DNA of 64,000 bases. Origin: Photobacterium atrarenae (GTDB taxonomy: Bacteria; Pseudomonadota; Gammaproteobacteria; Enterobacterales; Vibrionaceae). The notes under the pieces are model-generated. The model ran no database searches. It was not told the origin of the DNA and worked only from the letters and a program-made list of their open reading frames with translations. Position 1 is the stretch's first letter, and each line of letters starts with the position of its first letter. Shown here piece by piece: positions 20,107-30,144 of this stretch. The translations under genes were made by a program, and so were the position numbers. The DNA is taken from assembly GCF_024380015.1 (NCBI RefSeq), contig NZ_CP101508.1:3392766-3456765 (forward strand), in the 5' to 3' direction.

Positions 20107-20709
20107 ATGTTTAAAAAGCTATTTGCACTGGCGACCGCAGCTTTGCTGTCATTCTCGGTTCAGGCTGCCAAATTCACTGAAGGGGATTATTACAAGGTGT
20201 TGGAGCTGCCGAAGTCCAGTACCCCGATCGTAACTGAGTTTTTCTCCTTTTACTGCCCGCACTGCCACCGCTTTGAGCCAATGATCCAGGCACTGAAGAA
20301 AACTCTGCCGGACAATGCCAAGCTACAGAAAAGCCACGTCTCTTTCATGGGCGGCGCGATGGGTAAATCCATGAGCAAAGCCTACGCGACGGCTGTGGTC
20401 CTGGGCGTTGAAGACAGAATGATCCCAGTACTGTTTGCTCGCATTCATGAGATGAACAAGCCACCACGCAACGACCAGGAACTGCGTCAAATCTTCATTG
20501 ATGAAGGTGTCACAGCCGAAGATTTCGACGGCGCCTTCAACAGCTTTGCCGTGAACTCTATGGTCAACCGCTTTGACAAAGGCTTCCAGGACAGCGGCCT
20601 GACCGGCGTCCCGGCGCTGATCGTCAACAACAAGTACCTGGTGCAAACCGGCAAAATTGCCACCACCGAAGAGTACTTCGAGCTGGTCAACTACCTGCTG
20701 AAAAAGTAA
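20107..20709 (+). CDS. dsbA: Thiol:disulfide interchange protein DsbA
   Basis: It is the periplasmic oxidase that introduces disulfides into exported proteins. The 200-residue precursor has a signal peptide ([20 protein letters not shown], cut before AKF), a thioredoxin-like core with CPHC in [14 protein letters not shown], an inserted helical domain, and the cis-proline segment TGVPALIVN near the C-terminus. It is strongly Vibrio-like ([17 protein letters not shown]). In Vibrio, DsbA (TcpG) is needed for pili and toxins. A terminator follows at once. Confidence 0.98.
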   Translation: MFKKLFALATAALLSFSVQAAKFTEGDYYKVLELPKSSTPIVTEFFSFYCPHCHRFEPMIQALKKTLPDNAKLQKSHVSFMGGAMGKSMSKAYATAVVLGVEDRMIPVLFARIHEMNKPPRNDQELRQIFIDEGVTAEDFDGAFNSFAVNSMVNRFDKGFQDSGLTGVPALIVNNKYLVQTGKIATTEEYFELVNYLLKK

Positions 20710-20728
20710 ATCCGTTGCCATCAACGAC

Positions 20729-20752
20729 AAAAGGGCCGTCAGGCCCTTTTTT
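20729..20752 (+). terminator. Rho-independent terminator after dsbA
   Basis: AAAAGGGCC-GTCA-GGCCCTTTTTT, a stem of 9 bp with flanking A and T tracts, 19 bases after the dsbA stop. Confidence 0.93.
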
Positions 20753-20802
20753 GTATTGCTGACGTCTTCAACCAAACAACCATCTCACCAGCAAACAGCC
20801 AT

Positions 20803-21087
20803 CTAAATCCGAAGCTGTTTACAAACCCAATCGCAGACTCTTAAAGATAAATATAATAAGAGGACAAATATCACACCAATCAAAACAATCAGGATCAAAG
20901 GTACCCATTTTTGTTCCATATTTTTGATCGGCTCATAAATATCAACCCCAAATAAATCCGGGAGCTTGTGCTTTAATATTGTGATCAGAACACCATCAAT
21001 CGCAAATGTTATCACCATCATCGTCAGACGCAAAAATCGGTGGAACTTTGTTCGGCCTGCTGCGATAGAAAATGGGTAATCTTTCAT
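20803..21087 (-). CDS. Small two-helix membrane protein of unknown function
   Basis: The 94-residue protein (99 if read from the in-frame start at 21102) has two clear hydrophobic segments: LTMMVITFAIDGVLITIL near the N-terminus and VPLILIVLIGVIFVLLLYL near the C-terminus, with a short charged link between. I do not recognise the family. I prefer ATG 21087 because AGAG lies just upstream and nothing ribosome-site-like precedes 21102. The DNA is noticeably richer in A+T than dsbA or comM, as is the next gene, suggesting an acquired patch. It is probably an inner-membrane protein. Confidence 0.65.
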   Translation of the reverse strand: MKDYPFSIAAGRTKFHRFLRLTMMVITFAIDGVLITILKHKLPDLFGVDIYEPIKNMEQKWVPLILIVLIGVIFVLLLYLSLRVCDWVCKQLRI

Positions 21088-21219
21088 TTCATCTCTAATC
21101 AAGAACGACGATAAATCGGTATCATTATGACTTGCTTCTTGATCATCACCGGAGCGAGATAAGCATCAGTCACCATTAGGTTTGACCTGAATGAGGGCAT
21201 AACATGCCCCTGGATACAA

Positions 21220-21735
21220 TTAACTTTGAGCATCTCTTAATCGTTTCAGATCTTTCTTAAAATCAACCATCAGGCGTTCTGCTTGCGGTTGAAGTTTGTT
21301 GACTTCAGACGCAAAAAATAATTGCAGCTTCTGTTGCAGCTGAGGGAGTTCATTAATCAGCTTTTGCCCCACAGGCGTTTGATAAAATTCAACTGCGGCG
21401 TCCAGCTCTTCGATGGTAAACGACTCTTTATAAAAATCGACAGTCGCATTTTTTACCTTTTCGGAATGGTAAAAATCGGTCAGTATTTTCGTTTGCATAT
21501 GACTATAACTCACCGCCATTAATGCTTCTTCTCCATTTTCTTTATCGATGAATCGGACGTACTGACTCAACATGCTAGGGCGAAGGTCTTCCACCGTTCT
21601 TATATAGGATCCATAAATATTCAGTATATCAATCAGCTTTTTAGCTGAAGCTGTATGCGCCGCATCATCAGCCAATACCGAAACAGGCAAACACAACACC
21701 ATCAACAACAACGTTTTTTTCATACAACGAACCAT
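21220..21735 (-). CDS. Exported DUF2059-type protein
   Basis: This secreted helical protein of about 171 residues has a signal peptide (core MKKTLLLMVLCLPVSVLA, cut before DD). The mature part has the look of DUF2059: a first helix AKKLIDILNIYGSYIRT, then FTIEELDAAVEFYQTPVGQK, then a helical tail rich in Gln, Lys and Leu. Function is unknown; it is presumably periplasmic. Start choice is uncertain: ATG 21735 is used with GAGG 11 bases upstream, but ATG 21723 gives a cleaner signal peptide and a GTG at 21747 is also in frame. Base composition is lower in G+C than the flanking core genes. Confidence 0.8.
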   Translation of the reverse strand: MVRCMKKTLLLMVLCLPVSVLADDAAHTASAKKLIDILNIYGSYIRTVEDLRPSMLSQYVRFIDKENGEEALMAVSYSHMQTKILTDFYHSEKVKNATVDFYKESFTIEELDAAVEFYQTPVGQKLINELPQLQQKLQLFFASEVNKLQPQAERLMVDFKKDLKRLRDAQS

Positions 21736-21813
21736 CACTCTCTTCACCTCGTTCTGTTTTCAAATTTTCATGACCAGATACCGCTGAGCCGGGTCACCCT
21801 GCGAGGTCCCCCC

Positions 21814-23346
21814 TCATCCCATCTGGCTGGTCAGCTGCTTCATCAACCGATCCATCGCCCGGTAACCCAGCGCTTCGGCCAGATGCGCCCGCTCAATCTG
21901 GGCACATCCCGCCAGATCGGCGATCGTCCGCGCCACCTTGATGATCCGATGATAGGCGCGGATCGATAAACCGAGCTGGTGCAGCGCGGTTTCAAGAAAA
22001 TCAGCATCGGCCCGCACCAGGGCACAGTGGCGCTCCAGCTCACGGGTCGACAGCAGCGCATTCACTTTCCCGGCGCGCGCCACCATCGCCGTGCGTGCCT
22101 GCAGCACCCGTTCACGGATCACCGCAGTTGAATCGCCGCGATCGCCACCTTCAGCCAGCGTGCCGCGGGGCAGGGCGGGGATCTCAATCGACATATCAAA
22201 CCGGTCCAGCAAGGGGCCGGACAACTTGCCCAGATAGCGCAGAATAGCCTGCGGATTGGTCCGGGCCTGGTTGCCCTCATAGTAACCGGTCGGGCTCGGG
22301 TTCAGCGCGCCCACCAGCTGAAAGCGGGCCGGGAAACAGGTTTTGCTGGTGGCGCGGGAGATCACAATCTCGCCGGACTCCAGCGGCTCGCGCAGTGAAT
22401 CGAGTACCTTGCGCTCGAACTCCGGCATTTCATCGAGAAACAAAATGCCGTTATGGGCCAGGGAGATCTCTCCCGGCCGCGGCACCGAGCCACCGCCGAC
22501 CAGCGCCGCCATCGAGCTCGAATGGTGCGGGGTGCGAAAAGGGCGCTGGCGCCAGTTGCCTTCGTGCAGCGCCTGCTGGGTCAGCGAGGTCACTGCGGCT
22601 GTCTCCAGTGCCTCCTCGATGCTCATCGCCGGTAGCAGATCGCACAACCGCGAGGCCAGCATGGTTTTCCCGGTGCCGGGCGGGCCGAGAAAAAGCAGAT
22701 TGTGGCCGCCGGCGGCGGCAATCTCCAATGCCCGCTTGCCCTGCTGCTGACCGATAATATCCTGCATGTCCCGTCCGGAAGCGGGCGCAGTTTCTTCCGT
22801 TGGCGAGGGCTGGCGCAGCGACAAACTCAACTGCTGCTGACCACATAACTGGCCGCACACCGCCAGCAGATCCGGCGCCGATTTATGGCATTCGCTCCCC
22901 ACCAGCGCGACCTGATCACCATTGCGATCCGGCACCACCAAACACCGTCCGGCCCGTTTGGCCGCCAGCGCTGCCGGCAACGCGCCCTTGACCGGACGGA
23001 GCTGGCCGGACAGGGCTAATTCACCTAAAAACTCATAATCTTGCAGACTTTGTGTCGGAATTTGTCCGGAAGCGGCGAGAATTCCCAATGCAATCGGCAG
23101 GTCGAAACGGCCGCCTTCTTTGGGCAAATCAGCCGGGGCCAGATTCACCGTAATACGGCGGGAAGGAAACTCAAAATTGGCGTTCACAATCGCACTACGG
23201 ACCCGATCCCGGGCTTCCTTGACCGTAGTTTCCGGCAACCCAACTAAGGTCAGCGCCGGCATTCCGTTGCTGATATGCACTTCCACCGTCACCGGCGGGG
23301 CGCCGACGCCGACACTGGCGCGGCTGTGAACTATGGCTAATGTCAT
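21814..23346 (-). CDS. comM: ComM / YifB family AAA+ helicase
   Basis: It is a hexameric helicase that promotes branch migration during integration of transformed DNA. The 510-residue product (E. coli YifB 506) has an N-terminal Lon-protease-like fold (about 1-170), then an AAA+ Mg-chelatase-type ATPase. This has Walker A GPPGTGKTMLAS, Walker B LFLDEMPEF, a sensor region (FQLVGALNPSPTGYY) and a C-terminal domain (ERELERH-type, then LSIRAYHRIIKVARTIADL). It is divergent from the ilv operon, as in V. cholerae. With dprA in the same window, it supports natural competence. Confidence 0.96.
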   Translation of the reverse strand: MTLAIVHSRASVGVGAPPVTVEVHISNGMPALTLVGLPETTVKEARDRVRSAIVNANFEFPSRRITVNLAPADLPKEGGRFDLPIALGILAASGQIPTQSLQDYEFLGELALSGQLRPVKGALPAALAAKRAGRCLVVPDRNGDQVALVGSECHKSAPDLLAVCGQLCGQQQLSLSLRQPSPTEETAPASGRDMQDIIGQQQGKRALEIAAAGGHNLLFLGPPGTGKTMLASRLCDLLPAMSIEEALETAAVTSLTQQALHEGNWRQRPFRTPHHSSSMAALVGGGSVPRPGEISLAHNGILFLDEMPEFERKVLDSLREPLESGEIVISRATSKTCFPARFQLVGALNPSPTGYYEGNQARTNPQAILRYLGKLSGPLLDRFDMSIEIPALPRGTLAEGGDRGDSTAVIRERVLQARTAMVARAGKVNALLSTRELERHCALVRADADFLETALHQLGLSIRAYHRIIKVARTIADLAGCAQIERAHLAEALGYRAMDRLMKQLTSQMG

Positions 23347-23540
23347 CCTGTTACACCCTGAGCAGAGCGACCGTCACCGGCCCGTCTCTGGATAAAATTC
23401 ATGCAAGAATGGGCTCAACGTAGCCTATTTATGCAGGCAGGATGAAAAACAATCTGAATTTTTTTCTTGTCATGCGAGTCATGTCTGTGTTACCACTAAT
23501 GACGCACAACAAATGAACAACAAAACTGGACAGACAGTCA
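23347..23540. other. comM / ilv divergent regulatory region
   Basis: These are 194 bases between the comM start and the ilv leader peptide. TTGTCA at 23467-23472 with TTACCA 17 bases further is the only promoter-like pair found and it is weak. The next 227 bases carry the leader peptide and attenuator listed separately. Confidence 0.5.
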
Positions 23541-23630
23541 ATGCAATTGAACGCCAACATCCTCGTACTCATTATCAACATTATCGTGGTGATTCTTACA
23601 CCGCGAGAGGGGCTGGCAGGCGTAAAATAG
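23541..23630 (+). CDS. ilvL: ilv operon leader peptide
   Basis: This is a 29-codon frame beginning MQLNANILVLIINIIVVILT and ending in TAG. Of the 29 codons, 14 are Ile, Leu or Val (six Ile, five Leu and four Val overlap this count closely), arranged as one dense block at codons 7-19. A rho-independent terminator lies 24 bases after its stop, and ilvG begins 78 bases beyond the terminator's T-run. This is the architecture of multivalent ilv attenuation as in E. coli ilvL: ribosome stalling when Ile, Leu or Val charged tRNA is low should prevent terminator formation. The sequence differs from the E. coli leader, so homology is functional rather than by identity. Confidence 0.9.
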   Translation: MQLNANILVLIINIIVVILTPREGLAGVK

Positions 23631-23654
23631 CAACAAACACAACATACGCAAAAT

Positions 23655-23689
23655 AGCCCCCGCACCAACCGGTCCGGGGGCTTTTTTTT
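23655..23689 (+). terminator. ilvGMEDA attenuator
   Basis: AGCCCCCG / CGGGGGCT, a perfect 8-bp stem with a 12-base loop and a run of eight T. It lies between the leader peptide and ilvG, so it is the attenuator rather than the end of a gene. Confidence 0.9.
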
Positions 23690-23767
23690 AACATTTGGAA
23701 GTCAAATCATGCTGAGCAGGTCATCGGAACCCGTTTCAGCAACTCGCAGGACAGATGAGGAGCTGAA

Positions 23768-25414
23768 ATGACAGGAGCAGAGTTAGTAGTCAGTGCACTA
23801 CAGCAACAGGGGATATCGACCGTATTCGGGTATCCGGGCGGGGCCATCATGCCGATCTATGATGCGCTCTACGGCAGTAAGGTCGAGCATGTCCTGTGCC
23901 GCCACGAGCAGGGGGCTGCTATGGCTGCGATCGGCATGGCCCGGGCGACCCAGGACGTCGCCGTCTGTATGGCCACCTCCGGCCCCGGCGCCACCAACCT
24001 GGTCACCGGTCTGGCCGATGCCTTCCTCGACTCCGTTCCGCTGGTCGCCATCACCGGACAGGTCGCCAGCTCGCACATCGGCACCGATGCCTTCCAGGAA
24101 ATGGATGTGATCGGCATGTCACTCTCCTGTACCAAGCACAGCTATCTGATCACCGATATCAACGAATTGGCGCCCACCCTTGCTGAAGCTTTTGAAGTTG
24201 CCAAAACCGGCCGTCCCGGTCCGGTGATCGTCGATATCGCCAAGGATGTCCAGCTGGCCCAGGCACCGGTCACAGTTCTGCCCGAGTTTACCCCGCCGGC
24301 GATGCCGGTGGCCGAGCCGCAAGCCCTGCAACAGGCCCAGGCGCTGCTGGCCGAAAGCCAACGCCCGGTACTGTATGTTGGTGGCGGTGTTCAGCTGGCC
24401 CACGCCACCCACACGGTGCGCACCTTCCTGACCATGAACCCCATGCCAGCAGTGAGCACCCTGAAAGGGCTGGGCACCATCGATCGCCATCACCCGCATT
24501 ATCTGGGCATGCTGGGGATGCACGGTACCAAGGCCGCCAACCTGGTGGTGCAGGAAGCCGACCTGCTGATCGTTGTCGGGGCCCGGTTTGATGATCGGGT
24601 GACCGGCAAGCTGGAAACCTTCGCGCCGCATGCCAAGGTGATCCACTTAGACATCGATGCTGCCGAGTTCAATAAACTGCGCCACGCCCATGCAGCGCTG
24701 CGCGGCGATATCAACACCATCCTGCCGCAACTGGAGCTGGCCGGCGATGTTTCCCCCTGGCTTGAGCACTGCCGGCAACTGCGCACCGATTTCAAATGGC
24801 GCTACGATCATCCGGGCGATCTGATCTACGCCCCGCTGATGCTGAAACAACTGTCAGACATGATGCCGGACAGCACTATGGTCTCGACCGATGTCGGCCA
24901 GCACCAGATGTGGGCGGCGCAGCACATCCAACCCCGGGCACCGCAAAACTACATCACCTCGGCCGGTCTCGGCACCATGGGCTTCGGCCTGCCGGCGGCG
25001 ATGGGTGCCAAACTAGCCCGGCCGGAAGATGAATCCGTGCTGATCACCGGCGACGGCTCGTTCATGATGAACATCCAGGAGCTGGGCACGCTGAAACGCA
25101 AACAGATCCCGGTCAAGATGGTCCTGATCAACAACCAGCGCCTGGGCATGGTCCGCCAGTGGCAATCGCTGTTCTTCGACGGCCGCCACAGTGAAACCAT
25201 CCTCGACGACAACCCGGACTTCATCACCCTGGCCAGCGCGTTCGGGATCCCGGGCAAAACCATTACCCGCAAAGCAGAGGTCGAGCCGGCCCTGCAGGAA
25301 ATGCTGGCCAGCGACACCCCGTACCTGCTGCATGTGCTGATCAGTGAAGAAGAAAACGTCTGGCCCTTAGTTCCGCCCGGCGCAGCCAACCAAGATATGC
25401 TGGAGAACACATAA
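23768..25414 (+). CDS. ilvG: Acetolactate synthase II, large subunit
   Basis: It is a ThDP- and FAD-dependent enzyme that condenses pyruvate with pyruvate or 2-oxobutyrate, the first common step of branched-chain amino-acid synthesis. The 548-residue product is full length with no frameshift, unlike the well-known broken ilvG of E. coli K-12. Visible marks are the N-terminal [15 protein letters not shown] with the catalytic Glu in [16 protein letters not shown], and the ThDP motif GDGSFMMN...N. The ATG follows GAGGAGCTGAA. It overlaps ilvM by one base (TAATG). Confidence 0.97.
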   Translation: MTGAELVVSALQQQGISTVFGYPGGAIMPIYDALYGSKVEHVLCRHEQGAAMAAIGMARATQDVAVCMATSGPGATNLVTGLADAFLDSVPLVAITGQVASSHIGTDAFQEMDVIGMSLSCTKHSYLITDINELAPTLAEAFEVAKTGRPGPVIVDIAKDVQLAQAPVTVLPEFTPPAMPVAEPQALQQAQALLAESQRPVLYVGGGVQLAHATHTVRTFLTMNPMPAVSTLKGLGTIDRHHPHYLGMLGMHGTKAANLVVQEADLLIVVGARFDDRVTGKLETFAPHAKVIHLDIDAAEFNKLRHAHAALRGDINTILPQLELAGDVSPWLEHCRQLRTDFKWRYDHPGDLIYAPLMLKQLSDMMPDSTMVSTDVGQHQMWAAQHIQPRAPQNYITSAGLGTMGFGLPAAMGAKLARPEDESVLITGDGSFMMNIQELGTLKRKQIPVKMVLINNQRLGMVRQWQSLFFDGRHSETILDDNPDFITLASAFGIPGKTITRKAEVEPALQEMLASDTPYLLHVLISEEENVWPLVPPGAANQDMLENT

Positions 25415-25662
25415 TGGACAGATATTTACTCGACATCAAAGCCGATGATAAGCCAGTATTACTAGAGCGCGTGTTACGCGTGATCCGTCACCGCGGTTTT
25501 GTCATCAAGCAGGTGACGGCGACGCAAAATCAAGAAAGTAAAATTGCCAGTATTGAAATTATCGTCGACAGCGATCGCCCGATCAGCACCCTGATTAACC
25601 AAATTGAAAAATTGTGGGATATTCGGACGGTCGAGACAACCAACATTGGATTACAAAATTAG
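25414..25662 (+). CDS. ilvM: Acetolactate synthase II, small subunit
   Basis: It is the 82-residue ACT-domain regulatory subunit that activates IlvG. It begins [20 protein letters not shown] and shows the beta-alpha-beta ACT pattern (VLRVIRHRGFVIKQVTA, then IASIEIIVDSDRPI). The start codon overlaps the ilvG stop by one base, so translation is coupled. The isozyme II small subunit is naturally short and in E. coli makes the enzyme largely insensitive to valine; that property is inferred here. Confidence 0.95.
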   Translation: MDRYLLDIKADDKPVLLERVLRVIRHRGFVIKQVTATQNQESKIASIEIIVDSDRPISTLINQIEKLWDIRTVETTNIGLQN

Positions 25663-25683
25663 AACATAAGGAAGGTACCCAGA

Positions 25684-26628
25684 ATGGCAAACACAGCAGA
25701 TTACATTTGGTTCAATGGTGAGCTCGTTCCCTGGCAGGATGCCAAAGTCCATGTCCTGACCCACGCGATGCACTACGGCACCTCCGTCTTCGAGGGGATC
25801 CGTTGTTACGATACCCCGCAGGGGCCAATCGTCTTCCGCCACCGGGAGCACATGCAGCGCCTGAAAGACTCCGCCAAGATTTACCGCTTCCCGATCCCTT
25901 ACTCCGTCGATGAACTGATGGCAGCCTGCCGAGAGACCCTGCGCGAAAACAAACTCTCTTCTGCTTATATCCGCCCGCTGGGTTACGTGCCGAATGTCGG
26001 CCTCGGTGTCTGTCCGCCAAATGATACCGAAATGGACCTCATCATCGCCGCCTTCCCCTGGGGTTCTTATCTGGGTGAAGAAGCGCTAGCCAACGGAGTG
26101 GATGCAATGATCTCCAGCTGGAACCGCGCCGCGCCGAATACCATTCCGACCGCAGCCAAAGCCGGCGGCAACTACCTCTCATCACTGCTGGTGGGCGGTG
26201 AAGCGCGTCGCCACGGCTACGCCGAAGGGATCGCTCTGAGTGTCGACGGCTACCTGTCCGAAGGGGCCGGGGAAAACATCTTTGTCGTGCGCAACGGCGT
26301 GCTGTCCACCCCACCGGCCACCAGCGCCATCCTGCCGGGGATCACCCGCGACTCCATCATGACCCTGGCAACCGAGCTGGGCTATGAGATCCGGGAAGAA
26401 AATATCGCCCGTGAAGCGCTGTACCTGGCCGATGAGATCTTCATGACCGGCACCGCCGCGGAAATCGTCCCGGTCCGCAGCGTCGATCAGATCACCGTCG
26501 GCACCGGCACCCGCGGCCCGATCACCGAGAAAATTCAGTCCGCCTTCTTCGGCCTGTTCAACGGCCAGACCGAAGACAAATGGGGCTGGCTGGATCCGGT
26601 GTATCCGGCAGAATCGAACCCTCAATAA
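25684..26628 (+). CDS. ilvE: Branched-chain amino-acid aminotransferase
   Basis: It is a PLP enzyme (fold type IV) performing the last transamination to Ile, Leu and Val. The 314-residue product is slightly longer than E. coli IlvE (309). It has YIWFNGELVPWQDAKVHVLT at the start, HYGTSVFEGIRCY, the lysine-containing PTAAKAGGNYLSSLL (Schiff base), and GAGENIFVVRNGVL. It lies 21 bases after ilvM with an AAGGAAGG ribosome site. Confidence 0.97.
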   Translation: MANTADYIWFNGELVPWQDAKVHVLTHAMHYGTSVFEGIRCYDTPQGPIVFRHREHMQRLKDSAKIYRFPIPYSVDELMAACRETLRENKLSSAYIRPLGYVPNVGLGVCPPNDTEMDLIIAAFPWGSYLGEEALANGVDAMISSWNRAAPNTIPTAAKAGGNYLSSLLVGGEARRHGYAEGIALSVDGYLSEGAGENIFVVRNGVLSTPPATSAILPGITRDSIMTLATELGYEIREENIAREALYLADEIFMTGTAAEIVPVRSVDQITVGTGTRGPITEKIQSAFFGLFNGQTEDKWGWLDPVYPAESNPQ

Positions 26629-26642
26629 AGAATCACCCTCCG

Positions 26643-26664
26643 CTGCCCGGATGCATCCGGGCAG
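26643..26664 (+). repeat. Hairpin between ilvE and ilvD
   Basis: CTGCCCGGATGCATCCGGGCAG is a perfect palindrome with 11-bp arms (22 bases in all) and no unpaired loop, starting 14 bases after the ilvE stop. There is no following T-tract, so it is likelier an mRNA processing or stability element than a terminator. Confidence 0.7.
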
Positions 26665-26685
26665 CCCGAAAAGGAATTTGAAGTT

Positions 26686-28527
26686 ATGCCAAAGTACCGT
26701 TCAGCCACCACCACCCACGGCCGTAATATGGCCGGTGCCCGCGCCCTGTGGCGTGCCACCGGCGTCAAAGATGAAGATTTCGGCAAGCCGATCATCGCGG
26801 TCGTCAACTCGTTTACCCAGTTCGTGCCAGGCCACGTCCACCTCAAGGATCTGGGTCAGCTGGTTGCCCGGGAAATTGAACAGGCGGGTGGGATCGCCAA
26901 AGAATTCAATACCATCGCGGTTGATGATGGTATCGCGATGGGCCACGGCGGTATGCTGTACTCCCTGCCTTCCCGCGAGCTGATCGCCGACTCGGTCGAG
27001 TACATGGTCAATGCCCACTGTGCCGATGCCATGGTGTGCATCTCCAACTGCGATAAAATCACCCCGGGGATGCTGATGGCCTCCATGCGCCTGAACATCC
27101 CGGTGATCTTCGTCTCCGGCGGCCCGATGGAAGCCGGCAAAACCAAACTCTCCGATCAGATCCTCAAGCTGGATCTGGTCGATGCCATGATCCAGGGCGC
27201 GGACCCAACGGTCTCAGACGAGCAAAGCGAGCAGATCGAGCGATCCGCCTGCCCGACCTGCGGTTCCTGCTCCGGCATGTTTACCGCCAACTCGATGAAC
27301 TGCCTGACCGAAGCCCTGGGCCTGAGCCAGCCGGGCAACGGCTCACTGCTGGCGACCCATGCCGACCGTGAGCAATTGTTCCTCAATGCCGGCAAGCGGA
27401 TTGTCGAGCTGACCAAACGCTACTACGAGCAGGACGATGCCACCGCCTTGCCACGCAACATCGCCACCAAGCAGGCATTTGAAAATGCCATGGCGCTGGA
27501 TATCGCCATGGGCGGCTCAACCAATACCGTGCTGCACCTGCTGGCCGCGGCCCAAGAAGGGGAGGTCGACTTTACCATGACCGACATCGACCGGATGTCG
27601 CGCCAGGTCCCGCACCTGTGTAAGGTCGCGCCATCGACCCAACAGTACCATATGGAAGATGTCCACCGCGCCGGCGGCGTCTACGGTATTCTGGCCGAGC
27701 TGGACCGGGCCGGGCTGCTACACAACGGCTGCCACAATGTGCTGGGTCAGACGTTTGCCGAGACCCTCAAACAATTTGATATCATGCAAACCGATTCAGA
27801 AGAGGTAAAACGCTTCTACCGTGCCGGTCCTGCCGGGATCCGCACCACCCAGGCCTTCTCACAGGACTGCCGCTGGGACACCCTGGATGACGATCGGGAA
27901 AACGGCTGTATCCGCCGCAAAGAGCGCGCCTTCAGCCAGGATGGCGGCCTCGCGGTGCTGTCGGGCAACATGGCCCTCGACGGCTGTATCGTCAAAACCG
28001 CCGGGGTGGACGAGAGTTGCCTCAAGTTTACCGGCCCGGCCATTGTGTTTGAGAGCCAGGAAACCGCCGTCGAAGGGATCCTGGGCGGCAAAGTCAAAGC
28101 CGGCGATGTGGTCGTCATCCGCTACGAAGGCCCGAAGGGCGGGCCGGGGATGCAGGAAATGCTGTACCCGACCACCTACCTCAAGTCGATGGGGCTGGGC
28201 AAAGACTGTGCGCTGATCACCGACGGGCGTTTCTCCGGCGGTACCAGCGGCCTGTCGATTGGCCACGTTTCCCCGGAAGCGGCCAACGGCGGCACCATCG
28301 GCCTGATTGAAAACGGCGATACCATTGCCATCGATATCCCGAGCCGGACCATCGAACTCCAGGTCGACGACACCACCCTGGCTGCCCGCCGTGTCGCGGC
28401 CGATCAGCGCGGCTGGAAACCGCTTGATCGCCAGCGCAACGTTTCCTTTGCCCTGCGCGCCTACGCCAACCTGGCCACCAGCGCCGATAAAGGGGCGGTC
28501 CGCGACAAGTCCAAGCTGGGGGAATGA
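26686..28527 (+). CDS. ilvD: Dihydroxy-acid dehydratase
   Basis: It is an iron-sulfur dehydratase that converts dihydroxy-isovalerate and dihydroxy-methylvalerate into 2-keto acids. The 613-residue product has the family signatures: [18 protein letters not shown] with one cluster cysteine, [18 protein letters not shown] with further cysteines, and the C-terminal [20 protein letters not shown]. Its length is close to the E. coli protein (616). The stop overlaps the ilvA start (ATGA). Upstream is a GC-rich hairpin-like stretch (CTGCCCGGATGCATCCGGGCAG) between ilvE and ilvD that may modulate expression. Confidence 0.97.
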   Translation: MPKYRSATTTHGRNMAGARALWRATGVKDEDFGKPIIAVVNSFTQFVPGHVHLKDLGQLVAREIEQAGGIAKEFNTIAVDDGIAMGHGGMLYSLPSRELIADSVEYMVNAHCADAMVCISNCDKITPGMLMASMRLNIPVIFVSGGPMEAGKTKLSDQILKLDLVDAMIQGADPTVSDEQSEQIERSACPTCGSCSGMFTANSMNCLTEALGLSQPGNGSLLATHADREQLFLNAGKRIVELTKRYYEQDDATALPRNIATKQAFENAMALDIAMGGSTNTVLHLLAAAQEGEVDFTMTDIDRMSRQVPHLCKVAPSTQQYHMEDVHRAGGVYGILAELDRAGLLHNGCHNVLGQTFAETLKQFDIMQTDSEEVKRFYRAGPAGIRTTQAFSQDCRWDTLDDDRENGCIRRKERAFSQDGGLAVLSGNMALDGCIVKTAGVDESCLKFTGPAIVFESQETAVEGILGGKVKAGDVVVIRYEGPKGGPGMQEMLYPTTYLKSMGLGKDCALITDGRFSGGTSGLSIGHVSPEAANGGTIGLIENGDTIAIDIPSRTIELQVDDTTLAARRVAADQRGWKPLDRQRNVSFALRAYANLATSADKGAVRDKSKLGE

Positions 28528-30086
28528 TACCGATGAACGAAGCCAAACAGGCCACTGATGCCCCGCTCTTGAGCGGGGCGGATTACCTGCGCGACATCCT
28601 GCGCGCCCCGGTCTATGAAGTGGCGCAGATCACCCCACTCCAGCCGATGCAACGCCTGGCTGAACGGATTGGCAACCAGGTTCAGCTCAAGCGCGAAGAC
28701 CGCCAGCCGGTCCACTCGTTCAAGCTACGCGGGGCCTATACCATGATGGCCCAGCTCAGCCAAGCCCAGCGCCAGGCCGGGGTGATCGCCGCTTCCGCCG
28801 GGAACCACGCCCAGGGGCTGGCGCTGTCGGGCCGCCAGCTGGGCGTCAGCACCGTGATCGTGATGCCCAGAACCACTCCGGATATCAAGGTCGATGCCGT
28901 CCGCAGCTTCGGTGGTAACGTCGTGCTGCACGGCAGCAACTTCGATGAAGCCAAGGCCCATGCCGAGAACCTGGCAGCCAAGCACGGCTATACCTTTATC
29001 CCGCCGTTTGATCACCCGGCAGTGATTGCCGGGCAGGGCACCATCGGGATTGAGCTGCTGCAGCAAAACGGCCACCTCGATTACGTCTTCGTCCCGGTCG
29101 GTGGGGGCGGTCTCGCGGCCGGGGTATCGGTACTGCTCAAACAGCTGATGCCGGACATCAAGGTGATCGGCGTGGAAGCTGAGGATTCAGCCTGCCTGCG
29201 GGCGGCACTGGATGCCGGTGAGCCGGTGACTCTGGATCAGGTCGGGATGTTTGCCGACGGGGTGGCAGTGAAGCGGATCGGCACCGAGACCTTCCGTCTT
29301 TGCCAGCAGTATCTGGATGATGTGATCACCGTCTCCAGTGACGCCATCTGCGCTGCAGTCAAAGACATCTTTGAAGATACCCGGGCGATTGCCGAACCCT
29401 CCGGCGCGCTGTCCCTGGCCGGACTGAAGAAATACGCCGAAGCCCATCAGCTCAAAGATCAACAGCTGGCCGCCATCCTCTCCGGCGCCAACCTCAACTT
29501 CCACGGCCTGCGTTATGTGTCTGAGCGCTGCGAGCTGGGTGAGAAACGTGAAGGTCTGCTGGCCGTCACGGTGCCGGAGCGCCCCGGCGCTTTCCTTGAT
29601 TTCTGCCACATTCTGGGCGGCAGGGCGGTCACCGAGTTCAACTACCGTTACAATGACGACACCCTGGCCAATGTGTTTGTCGGTGTACGCTTGATGCAGG
29701 GCCAGGAAGAGCTGGAGAGCATCATTGCCGATCTGCGCCAGGGCGGCTACCCGGTGGTCGATCTATCCGACGACGAAATGGCCAAGGTCCATGTCCGCTA
29801 TATGATCGGCGGCCGTCCCTCCAAGCCACTGCAGGAGCGGCTCTACAGCTTCGAGTTTCCGGAGTACCCGGGGGCATTGCTCAAGTTCCTCACCACCCTG
29901 GGCACCCGGTGGAACATCAGTCTGTTCAACTACCGCAACCATGGTGCCGATTACGGCCGGGTGCTGTGTGGTTTCGAACTCGAAGAGCATGATCTGTTGT
30001 CATTTACCAGCCACTTACGTGAACTGGGTTACCACTGGAAAGACGAAACCGACAACCCGGCTTACAAGTTTTTCCTCGCCCAATAA
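28524..30086 (+). CDS. ilvA: Threonine ammonia-lyase, biosynthetic
   Basis: It is a PLP enzyme that deaminates threonine to 2-oxobutyrate, the committed step to isoleucine, and is feedback-inhibited by Ile. The 520-residue product has the catalytic N-terminal domain with the Schiff-base lysine in [14 protein letters not shown], the glycine loop [13 protein letters not shown], and two C-terminal ACT-like regulatory domains ([14 protein letters not shown] and [16 protein letters not shown]). It starts at 28524, overlapping the ilvD stop; a second ATG at 28533 is possible. It is the last gene of the operon, with a terminator directly after. Confidence 0.97.
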   Translation: MIPMNEAKQATDAPLLSGADYLRDILRAPVYEVAQITPLQPMQRLAERIGNQVQLKREDRQPVHSFKLRGAYTMMAQLSQAQRQAGVIAASAGNHAQGLALSGRQLGVSTVIVMPRTTPDIKVDAVRSFGGNVVLHGSNFDEAKAHAENLAAKHGYTFIPPFDHPAVIAGQGTIGIELLQQNGHLDYVFVPVGGGGLAAGVSVLLKQLMPDIKVIGVEAEDSACLRAALDAGEPVTLDQVGMFADGVAVKRIGTETFRLCQQYLDDVITVSSDAICAAVKDIFEDTRAIAEPSGALSLAGLKKYAEAHQLKDQQLAAILSGANLNFHGLRYVSERCELGEKREGLLAVTVPERPGAFLDFCHILGGRAVTEFNYRYNDDTLANVFVGVRLMQGQEELESIIADLRQGGYPVVDLSDDEMAKVHVRYMIGGRPSKPLQERLYSFEFPEYPGALLKFLTTLGTRWNISLFNYRNHGADYGRVLCGFELEEHDLLSFTSHLRELGYHWKDETDNPAYKFFLAQ

Positions 30087-30117
30087 TCCACCCGGATCAG
30101 ACAACTGTGTTCGGAGA

Positions 30118-30144
30118 AGTGCAGCCTGCGGGCTGCGCTTTTTT
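30118..30144 (+). terminator. Rho-independent terminator after ilvA
   Basis: AGTGCAGCC-TGCG-GGCTGCGCT (one G-T pair) followed by TTTTTA. It ends the ilvGMEDA operon and abuts the convergent regulator gene. Confidence 0.88.
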
